A stretch of 64,000 nucleotides of DNA from Rhodocollybia butyracea. Taxonomy: Eukaryota > Basidiomycota > Agaricomycetes > Agaricales > Omphalotaceae. The DNA is taken from positions 1-64,000 of the forward strand of contig JADNRY010000038.1 in NCBI GenBank assembly GCA_015501585.1. Reading direction: 5' to 3'. This document shows positions 55,501-64,000 of this stretch, piece after piece (position 1 is the stretch's first letter; each line of letters opens with the position of its first letter). The translations under genes and the position numbers were made by a program. The notes beneath the pieces are model-generated. The model saw nothing but the letters and a program-made list of their open reading frames with translations. It did no database searches and was not told where the DNA came from.

Positions 55501-58148
55501 AGTATATCCCGAATTATCCTATTGCGAGTTATAGGATAGACGATGAGATGGCTACCAATCCTGCATTCAAAGCATTTGTCGAGGTGAGTACTTGCACTTG
55601 TCGTCGACTGTGGCTGACCTCTTCGCTAGCAATGCGTTCGACATCCCGATGCCCATCGACTCGATATGAAAAACTTCATCAATCGACCTATTCCACGGTT
55701 ATTGCGGTATGAGCTTCTTCTCAAGGGTATTCTCGACGAGACACCCGAAGGACACGAAGACCGTGTGGAGATTCCCCAAGTACTCGAAGTGATTAAGGCG
55801 TTGGGAAAGGATACAGAACCCGGAGTGGTTAGTGCAAAACAAAAGGTTGAGCTGTGGAGGTACAACAGTAATATTGTGTTCAAGCCCGGAGAATGGATCG
55901 TGAGTAGAGGCGTCTGATATTGGGGTGATTTGACCGAAAATTTCCTGATAGGATATGGATCTACTCGACAAGAACAGATCTTTGATACACACTGGGAGGC
56001 TGCTTCGCCAGCCGGATGGTGGTCTCGAATGGAGTGGATGGAGTGAACTGTTTGTTCTATTGTTTGATAATTATGGTGAGTCATGCTTGTGATATCTCCC
56101 AACACAATTTCACTTACCCCTTCGCAGTCGTCATGACCAAAGCACGCGAAAAAGATGGAATCACAAAATACTTTGTCAACCGACGTCCAATTCCTCTCGA
56201 CCTTCTCACCCTCGTTAACTTTACCGACCCACCAACTCAACGCGGAGCTGGTCTTCTCCGTAACCTCCGTGGTGGCGAGCGACATAATACGACTGATAGC
56301 TCATCAACCTCGGCCCCACTTATGCTTTCATCCTCCTCTACCGGCGCCTCAGGCGCAACCGCTAATGGCTCTTCCCCAGGCTCCGGTCTAAATCCCAACC
56401 CTTCAGACTCTTCCCGCTCAGACTCCCGCTCCGTCTTTCCTTGCACGATCCACCACAACGGCCGTATGGGCGGAAACTACATTCTCTACGCCGAATCCGC
56501 TTCTGCGCGATCAGAATGGAAGGAAAAGCTCGAAGAAGCCGTGGGGTTGCGCAAGGTTGTACAGGAGAGTAACAAGGTGTTCGAGATTGAGACGTTGAGT
56601 ATGGATACCTTCCTTGTACCATCGATGATTGGCGGGGGGAGCTCCGGGAGTGGTGGGGGAGGAGGGGTTGCTGTGCCGAGTTATGTCGATACATTTACTG
56701 GCAAGGTTACGTGTTCGGTGCCGTTCAATACTCCGGATGGGAGGGGGTTGGTGGCGATTGGATGTGCGGAGGGAGTATGGATTGGGTTTAGGCATGACTC
56801 GAGGTGTAAGCTGTGGACCCTGTTGTGTATGTTGCTTTTGCTGATTTCTTTAACAGCGATGCGTCGCGTGCTGCATCTCAAAATGGTTACACAATGTGCA
56901 ATGCTGGAGGACTTTGGTATATTTTTGGTTTTGGCTGACAAGGTAGGCGTTTTCGAAAACTCTGCTATTTCGTTAAAAATCCTCTTTCCAGTCGCTATTC
57001 GCATACCATATTGAAGCATTAGTTCCGTCCTCACCTACAAGTTCGCATTCGTCACAAACACCTCAAAAGTTAAGCGGCAACAAGGATGTGTACTTTTTCA
57101 GCGTTGGGACGCTACACGGCCGGACGTTGGTTATCTACATGAAAAAGAAGGGGGTATGATGCTTTTCTTGCCTACGCTGCTACGCTCTACTGACGTTGCC
57201 TATAGCTCGACAGTATATTCCATGTCGTCGAGCCTGTCACCGAACGTATTAACGAGCGCTCCAAAGCCCCTCAAGGTTTGGGCTCTCGATTTGGATTTAG
57301 ACAACAAAAGTCGGATTGGTTCAGAGCATATCGAGAGTTCTTCCTCCCCTCCGAATCATATGACTTGATTTTCCTCAAAGTCAAGATTGCGATTTTGTGT
57401 GCAAAGGGATTCGAGATTATGGATTTAATGGAGTGAGTGATCCGCTTTCTTGTGTTTGTGATAGTGCCAATAACTCTTGGGTAGTCTACAAAGTGTGACT
57501 ATACCACAACGCGAAGACCCTCGGCACGCACCGCTGGCCAAGAGGTGGGAGAGTTGTAGGCCTTTGGGAATGTTTAGGTCGACAGATGAAGAATTCCTAC
57601 TGTGTTACACTGGTATGTATGTCCTACGAACTCTTGACCCTTGCCAATCTTGTGTCCCAGAATTCGGACTGTACGTCAACAAACACGGTGACCCAAGCCG
57701 CCACACCGGCTCCATCGAATGGGAAGGTACCGCTGAACGCGTTGCTCTCCACCCACCCTATATCCTTCTCTTTGATACCCGCTTCATCGAAGTTCGTCAC
57801 GTCCAAACCGGTCGCTTGGCCCAGATCATCCCAGGACACGATGTACGCTGCCTATGGGATGGACGAGGGGTGAACCAGCCCAATGTTCAGACGCCTGGGC
57901 CCAACGACTCGGATGAACATATTGTGCAGGAGGCAAGAGTTCATGCGGTTATGAATGCTGCTGATTCTCCAAGGCAGAATGGTAGGCCTTCGAGAGCGGT
58001 GGCACAACACGTGTTTGAACTGATACCCACGATACCGTTGTATTTGCCTGGATCGTTGGCTTCGCCATCAACGATGACCTATTTCCCCACGTCGTTTTCA
58101 CCTCCGCATTCACCGACGTTGAGGCCGAATACACTCTATCGATCATAA
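52542..58148 (+). CDS. ROM2: Rho1 GEF, DEP-DH-DH-PH-CNH
   Basis: Fifteen exons (ends 53699, 53939, 54352, 54941, 55178, 55409, 55583, 55899, 56075, 56805, 56942, 57153, 57432, 57612, 58148) give 4,920 nt, 1,639 aa, no frame error. Intron 1 (53700-53745) is GC-AG. From the N-terminus: Pro-rich disordered 1-230; DEP at about 232-335 (FSLLSHIAVQLKDKVPKG); CYSPDC and CYSPRCPRK (about 367-385); DH1 at about 452-754 (IIHKLISKEEQYLADL, YLTRPSEHLQKYPVLLTAIL) with two low-complexity inserts; linker WEWHDLVSKELRDSLERREC; DH2 at about 797-1000 (IIFELIKGEMAYVKDL, FINRPIPRLLRYELLLKGIL); PH (GRLLRQPDGG, WSELFVLLFDNY); CNH to the end (MRRVLHLKMVTQCAMLEDFG). The family activates Rho1 for cell-wall integrity at the membrane. 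A second DH is not part of the yeast Rom2 layout. Confidence 0.95.
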
Positions 58149-58332
58149 CTTTACTTTTTGCTTTCCACATTGCTAGATACTGGAATTTTATTATATCAAA
58201 GTACTTTATTATCTTTTGCTTTTCGTTGTTCATAAATTGGTTTACAATGGAGAATCCATTATTTTCATCCGGACAACATGCCGACGGCGCGCGACTCAAA
58301 TTTAACGTCACGTGAACACACCCCGTCGTACC

Positions 58333-59999
58333 ATGGCCTCGAAACCAGCGAAAGCGCGTACGCAGGCGCAACACACAGGCGTATTCAAAGCCGATTCGAT
58401 AAAAGTGTGTTAGACCTTGCTTGAACAACTCTTGTTTCTCAACGCGTTCTCTGGCAGGATGTAGCTGAAATGCTAAGCATCAACATATCGGACGTAGTTG
58501 CGACTGCTTTAGCGAGCGATGTAGAGTATAGGGTTCATCAGGTCGTAGAGGTGCGTTCTTTGAACATGTGTTGTGCCAATAAACCAAAATGTCCTAGGAA
58601 GCAGCCAAATTTATGCGACACGGTCGCCGAACGACGATAATCACATCAGACATCGAACAAGCTCTGCGGGTTCTCAACATCGAGCCTTTGTACGGCCATA
58701 CTCCACATAATCCTCCGACGTTCCGACGTGCTGGTCTTGCGTATGCTTCCAACAACGCTGCAGGTTCTTCTGGAGCTGGAACAGCGGGGCAGCGGGAGGA
58801 GCAGGTAGTGGAGGCTCAGTATACTTTATCGAAGACGAAGAGATCGATTTCGATCGAGTCCTTAGGGAAGAAAAGATTGTTATGCCGAAAGGCGTTAGTT
58901 GGACAGCACATTGGTTGGCTGTGGAAGGTGTCCAGCCGCTTATTCCAGAAAATCCACCTGCCGTTCCGAGGGATGTTGACGCTAAGATTGCTGAAGTTAA
59001 AACGAATGGATTGGTAGCTGCTCCGACGGTACCCATGATGAACGGGATAGGAGCCAAACCTCCGCCTCAACAACAAGCACAAGCTCAGACACAAGGACAA
59101 GCACCACCTCTCGTCAAACAAGTCCTTTCTCGCGAACTCCAACTTTACTATACCCGTCTCACTTCCTCTCTCCTACCTCCTACAGCTGATTTTGCAAAAC
59201 GAAGTGCAGCGCTTGCGAGTTTGCGAAGCGACGGGGGACTACAAGCCTTGCTTCCGTATCTTATTCGGTGGGTGGGAGAAGGGGTTGTAGGGGCGCTGAA
59301 GGAGGGTGGGCAGACAGAAACAGATGGAAAGGTGCTTGAGGTCTTGATGGAGGTAGTTGGTTCAATATTGGATAACAAAACACTGTTTGTTGAACCTTAC
59401 GTATGTGTCTTTTTCACAATCGATTACTACTTACTGAGTCGCGCTACTGTAGCTCCACCAACTCCTCCCACCTCTCCTGTCAACTCTCCTACACGCCTCC
59501 CTCCCCCCTCACACTCAATCCAACTCCGTACAATATCTTCCCAAACTCTCTCTGGTCTGTTGACAAAACACTCGACGACATACCCTTCCCTCTCCCCACG
59601 CATAATGAAAACTCTTTTACTCGCGTTGATCTCACCAGGAAAGAGCAAAGGAACGAGGGAAGGTGCTATTCGTGGCTTAATTGGTGTTGGGAAAGAGGCT
59701 GTTCGGAAAGGGTTGGTGGAGAGCGGGGGAGCAAGAATTGTGGGAAGTGAGGATATTGCTGAAGATGAACCGTTGAGTAGCGCTGTCATGGGTGCTCTGC
59801 GCGTCTTGCGTTCGCCTTCTGGGATAACAATGTGGATGCGGGTGATTCAGAGATGAAAGATTCCCTGAACGCAGACGAGAGTGATATAGAAGTGTCGAGG
59901 AGACTACGAGATGTGCTGGGTGACTATTTCGCAAGCAAGGTTGAGGGAGATAGAATGTGGGCGAAGGCGATTTTGGGGGAGTATATGGATGATACATAG
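58333..59999 (+). CDS. TAF6: TFIID/SAGA subunit TAF6
   Basis: Exons 58333-58404, 58458-58550, 58598-58740, 58785-59400, 59453-59999. Histone fold from GVFKADSIKDVAEML to IEQALRVLNIEPLYGH; then the hallmark YFIEDEEIDFDRVLREEK and VSWTAHWLAVEGVQP; then the HEAT-like C-terminal domain (LFVEPYLHQLLPPLL, RIMKTLLLALISPGKSKGTR). TAF6 pairs with TAF9 in TFIID (and in SAGA in yeast) for Pol II start. The frame breaks twice: at the C6 run at about 59504-59509 and at GGG 59821-59823. Adding one base to each restores 490 aa and the family text, so these look like assembly deletions. It starts 184 bp after the RhoGEF stop. Confidence 0.93.
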
Positions 60000-60205
60000 T
60001 TGTATAGAAAAAAACATCGATGCACCCTAGCGTACCAGTCCCCAACCTGATAAATGATATTCATATCTTGGACTTCCTACCAGCATACATGCTGGACAAT
60101 ATCGACGGTGATGGACGCAGTACCCACGAGTGCTCAACGACGCGTTCACCAATGCCTGAATATTAGATACAGTAGCAGTAAAATACAAAACTCTACATAG
60201 TCAGT
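60000..60205. other. Convergent intergenic spacer
   Basis: About 200 bp between the stops of TAF6 (+) and the zinc-finger gene (-). Nothing is supported beyond 3' flanks. Confidence 0.6.
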
Positions 60206-60836
60206 TCAAGGAGTCCCGTAACAGTCGTAACAAGTAATCGTGTCACTGCAAATCCAAAGTATAAGCATCTGTCCCAACCAAGACCATAGACGGGTACAAC
60301 ATACTTTTGATTACTTTCAAAACAACAATTCTTGCAAACCGTCCGTCCACAACTTGTTCCTTCATTCTCATCCCCGTCATCCAATCGCATCCCCTCTGCC
60401 AACTTTTTTCTCTTTCCAGAACCACATTGATCCCAACTCCAGCCGTCGAGTTCGAATTCGTGTTAGCAGAGTTTAACGTTAGCGCAAAGCGCCGAGGAGA
60501 CTGGGCTTGCATCTCTACAGAGTCTAAAGGTAAAGTGGCTGGTAAACAAGGCCCGTGCAGGTCCTCGAGCAAACAGTGCAGGTTGCCTCTCCACATCTAT
60601 GTAAAGTAGAAAACCTGCCAACAACAACAGCCAAAAGCAAGTACCAACCTTGCACAGAACACGATGAACGATCTTGACGCGCTTTGTGCGCGCCGGTGGC
60701 AAGACACGCACCCTGCCGCGCTTTTGACGTGCACATTCACAGGAGCCGGGGAGGGTATTATAGACGACGATGACAACGACGACATTGCCGAAAGCTTCCG
60801 TCGTTTCGAGCAATGCTTGCTTGTCGTTGTGGTCAT
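60206..60836 (-). CDS. Small cysteine-rich, probable zinc-binding protein
   Basis: Three exons: 60836-60649, 60596-60305, 60245-60206, with introns of 52 and 59 bp with good borders. Start MTTTTSKHCSKRRKLSAM. Cysteine pairs: CVSC, then across intron 1 CARCGEATCTVCSRTC, a disordered Ser/Asn-rich middle, then CGRTVCKNCC and CYDCYGTP at the C-terminus. The spacing suggests a RING- or PHD-like zinc fold split by a linker. The frame needs one added base in GGG (about 60552) and one in A6 (about 60408); with both, 522 nt and 173 aa result. I do not recognise the family by name. It lies tail to tail with TAF6 and about 155 bp after the epsin stop. Confidence 0.65.
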
Positions 60837-60991
60837 CGTGGTGGAGGAAAGTTACTTTTAAGCGCCGAAAATTATCATTGATTAAACTTTCATTGTCATG
60901 GTATGTATTATATCCCGGAACACAGAAAAAGGGAAAAATAAGAAAGCCTTCTTTTTCAAAAGAACGCGCGAGCATAATAATATCCAGGTTT

Positions 60992-62746
60992 TCATATACT
61001 GAAGAAAGGCTGGTCGCTCTGCTGCTGCTGCTGTTGCATCGCAAACGGATTGTTACCAGTGTTTCCCGTCGGCTGGCCGATTAAACGGCCAGCGTTCGAA
61101 TGACCATACCTTGAGAAATTTCAGTCAGCGAACGTCTCTAAGAAAAAAAGAAAGATCATACCTCAGCTGCCCAGTGTTTCCAAATGTATCCTGCCCTCCT
61201 TCCCGATCTGCAAACAGATTCGCAAGCTCCGAATTCTCGTTCGTCCTTGTTTTGACAGCAAATGGCCTTCCTCCGTTTTGATCTCCTCCAGGTGTGGGAG
61301 AGTTGGTGAGGCTCGGGTGGTTGTTGGAACTATGATTATCATACGTTCCTTGCAAATTAAACTGTGGAGGGTTCTGCATGTTCGATTGTGTTGGTGGGGA
61401 TGATACTGAGCGAGGGGCAAATGGATTGTTCGATCTGTAAATAAAAATTATTCATCGGCACAATTGCAAACTAGTTGAATTTTGCGCACCCAAATCCGGT
61501 AGGCTGAGCCATTAGTGGCTGCTGCTGCTGCTGAGCGAATAAGTTCTGCTGATGCATTTGTTGCTGCTGCTGCTGTTGTTGCTGAAGCATCATTTGTTGT
61601 CGCATGTACTCTTCTTGCTGAAGCTGCGCCTGCTGAGCAGCTTGTTGCTGTTGAAGAGCTCCTGCTGGCGGAGATATTCTGCCTGCGCAGCCTCCTGCTG
61701 CATCTGCTGTTGCATCTGTTGCTGATACGGATTAAAGGCAGTAAACTGAGGCTGGATCTGGGTAAACTGAGGCTGAAGCCCGACAGTATACGCTGTGGGA
61801 TCAGAGAAATTTGTCATTGTGGGGAAAGGATTGTTGCTCTGCGTGTTAGCAGGAACACTAGAAACATTGTCAACAGATGAAAGACATAAACGACAAAATC
61901 CTCACAGCTGATTGTGATCGTCAAACAGTGCCGAAGCATTCGAGTCCTCGACGGCTTTATTCCGCTTCTCCTCCTCTTCCTGACTGAGCTTAATAGCCTG
62001 CTGCAAATCTCTCTCCTCGGCTGTTATCTGGTCCTGTGCCATTGACTTTTTACTTTCCTCGATCGCCCTCCGCAGGTCATCTTCATCACGGTTTGATCTC
62101 CCAGGCCGGGAATCCAAAGTACCCCGTCGTCGGGAGTTCTCGTCACCAGGCTCATCATTATCCTCGCCAGCAGCACCACGAACCATTCGGTCACGCATAC
62201 TTGCTCTCGCACGCCGTTCCTGTCGAAGTCGCGAGTCATCTTGCAGTAGATTCGTGATGTCTTTAGCCTTTTGACGGACATTGGCTCCCTGATCTTTGCC
62301 ATCTTCGTCGACGTACTGGAATTCCTTGAGCGTTTTGATCACATATACGTTGTCTCGGAAATAGATGACAACGTTCTCAGAGCCTTGATGAAGGCAGTAA
62401 TCGAGAACAGTCAAGCTCTAAGGACGCTAAAGCATTTGTGGCGGAGGATAACAGTGGGGCCGTACCTTGAAAACATGTCTCCAGTTCTTTCCCTTGTCAT
62501 TCAAACGCTTGTCCAGCATCTCCATGATCTCTACAAAATCTCCCCTACAAAACTTTAGCGATCTCCAGTACGAACCTACGCGAGTGCTCACTGATTATAG
62601 GTCAACTGTGCAATTTCGTTCATCTGGGTTCCAGAAGGACCCCACGGATCGTTAGACGTGGCATCTCGAACCTTGGCCTGCGTATCTGAGTAACCCTTGG
62701 TGTAGTTTTTCGTAACTCGGATGACCTGCTTTCCAAGATGTTGCAT
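60992..62746 (-). CDS. ENT1: Epsin (ENTH-UIM-NPF endocytic adaptor)
   Basis: Six exons: 62746-62592, 62544-62466, 62417-61906, 61857-61490, 61434-61162, 61109-60992. Start MQHLGKQVIRVTKNYTKGYS opens the ENTH domain (KVRDATSNDPWGPSGTQM, MEMLDKRLNDKGKNWRHVFK, SLTVLDYCLHQGSENVV), which binds membrane PIP2. Two ubiquitin-interacting motifs follow: DDLRRAIEESKKSM and RDLQQAIKLSQEEEE. Then a Gln-rich region with three NPF motifs (SNNPFP, SNNPFAP, NNPFAM) for EH-domain partners. It recruits clathrin coats to ubiquitinated cargo. One apparent base is missing at about 61665 (CAGCAGGAGC); adding it gives 1,506 nt, 501 aa. Confidence 0.93.
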
Positions 62747-62948
62747 GGTACGATGAGAAAGACGCAGCAGCAAGATCACTGATGAGCAAATCCAGTGCTC
62801 ATCCTTATTGGGCAAGAGAAATTCAAAATTGTTCAGTTGATTACAATTATTTAGTGACCTAATATACAAATAATTTACCTATCCTACGCTATGTACTACT
62901 TTTTACTCAAACTGGACACACTGGTAAGCACGCCGCCATTCTTCTGAG

Positions 62949-64000
62949 TCAAGATCCACGTACCGAAACGATAAGCGAAGTGGGGAAAGGCGTTAGCCCC
63001 CCAACAGCATCAACATAAACCTGCTCAGGCGCTCCACGAAGATGTTGAGTGAAGCGTGTAAAGGTTCCAGATGCTCCGGGACCACGTTGAAGATTGGGTA
63101 AACTAAGGATTTCACCAAGGACTGCGGGAGTAATCTTTTCGAAAATGTCGGCAGAAAGCAAGCTGAACAAGGTATTAGTACAGCGGAGAAGTCGAGTTTC
63201 AAGTGTTTACCCATATTCGCCGAGACTGACTAAACCAGCCTTGTCTTTCGGTCGGTTTTCCTGCATCAACGATCAGCCAAGTAGGTAAGCAGAAGTAGAA
63301 AAACATGACTTGCATTGGCTTCAATAACACTAACAAAGACACTTTCGCCAGCCTCGAATTGCTTGGTGCTTCCTGGTAAGACTGTACCCCTGGCGGCAGT
63401 ACGCTGTGCGCCGGAAATTGGAGGGTCAGCAACTGAGCAGCTATCAGTACTCAACTGTAACTCCAAATCATCTCGACTCACCTAAAGCGATCCTGACCAT
63501 TTCCATCACCTGCTGAGTTTTGCCCTCTTTGACGTAGGTAACAAGCTCTTCCCGTTGCTGTTGTGGGGCGTCGAGATAATAGTTGACAATATGCGCAATG
63601 CTTTGTGACCAGTGCGCTGCTGTTGGTACCACTGCACAAAACAAAGCTGCGGCAAGTTCGTCGGAACTCATCTTACCGCGTTTGTCGTGCAATGTTTCTA
63701 GGAAGATGGGCTTTCGAGAAGAGGCATGTCTTGCTAAATTTAAATGGCTAATCGTGTTGGAAACCTGCGCGAAATGCAATTAGTTGCCGCCGATTGAAGA
63801 GATAGATTGACACTCACAAAATTTGATCCACTTTCGAGATGAGATTTTACGATGCGCATAAATTCTTGGAAAAACCGCACTGAACTTTCACGCAACTCCC
63901 AGTCATTGGCCGGGTTCCAGTCCAGGAAAACGTAGCAGCAGACATCGCGTAATTCCTCAACGTACTTGCTCTCGGGGAGTTGTTCGGTAGGCGTGATACC
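62949..64000 (-). CDS. Fatty-acid oxygenase (Ppo-like), P450 end
   Basis: The 3' part of a gene that runs off the right edge. Visible: GITPTEQLPESKYVEELRD, RFFQEFMRIVKSHLESGSNF, ELAAALFCAVVPTAAHWSQS, MVRIALVADPPISGAQRTAA, GTVLPGSTKQFEAGESVFV, ENRPKDKAGLVSLGEYGLLS and the closing LQRGPGASGTFTRFTQHL, TPFPTSLIVSVRGS. This is the C-terminal P450-like half of the linoleate dioxygenase/diol synthase (Ppo) type, which is fused to an N-terminal heme peroxidase and makes oxylipin signals. One intron (donor gcaagtcat at about 63308) is GC-AG. Where the heme cysteine is expected the text is LVSLGEY, with Ser. The peroxidase half lies outside the window. Confidence 0.8.

Noticed and set aside
60463..61044. 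193-codon - strand ORF over the zinc-protein region
   Set aside because: It runs through introns and in another frame than the cysteine-rich exons; the zinc-protein model explains the region better.

Overview
The window is a stretch of filamentous basidiomycete genome, most likely a mushroom-forming Agaricomycete. The evidence is the intron style (many spliceosomal introns of about 44-60 bp with clear GT/AG borders), a KDZ-type transposase, Ty1/copia and Ty3/gypsy elements, CCCTAA telomere-like repeats and the host genes at the right end. It divides into a repeat-dominated part (1-52 kb) and a compact block of ordinary nuclear genes (52.5-64 kb).

1-31 kb is a nest of retroelements. One Copia family dominates, with LTRs of about 490 bp (TGTTGG...CAACA, read on +). 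Copy C (+, decayed) and copy A (-, intact 1,398-aa ORF but truncated 5' LTR) lie tail to tail. Copy B (15965-22485, target-site duplication CTCTC) is full length and coding-intact except for a nested insertion. A miniature LTR element of about 640 bp (TRIM) occurs as two copies inside Copia ORFs, one solo LTR and one chimera. Its LTR of about 288 bp contains a tRNA-like Pol III unit, and its internal region of 67 bp begins with the same primer-binding site as the Copia (GGTTATGGGCCCCG, resembling the half-initiator-tRNA primer site of copia). Also present are two Ty3/gypsy gag remnants, a gag-only LTR element with perfect target-site duplications, a 1.45-kb TIR element, an interstitial telomere-like tract and a fold-back element.

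31.0-48.3 kb is one large DNA element: near-identical terminal inverted repeats of about 330 bp, a 7-bp AATACAG duplication and clusters of the palindromic motif GGTASTACC. It carries a KDZ transposase gene (-) and, divergently, a multi-exon cargo gene of unknown function (+). The transposase gene is split by a 3,058-bp near-perfect palindrome. Between the two genes lies a second inverted-repeat structure with minisatellite arms, another unknown gene and a Copia LTR fragment.

48.3-52.5 kb holds a Copia gag scrap, a non-autonomous hAT-like element with an 8-bp duplication, and a chimeric retroelement (Copia LTR at one end, TRIM body and LTR at the other) flanked by AAACA.

52.5-64 kb carries five host genes: a Rho1 exchange factor with two DH domains (15 exons), TAF6, a small cysteine-rich zinc-binding protein, epsin, and the 3' part of a heme-peroxidase/P450 fatty-acid oxygenase whose P450 cysteine appears replaced by serine. 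TAF6, the zinc protein and epsin each need one or two single-base additions, mostly in short homopolymers, to read through. That looks more like residual assembly error than gene death, and it makes some frameshifts called in the transposons less certain.
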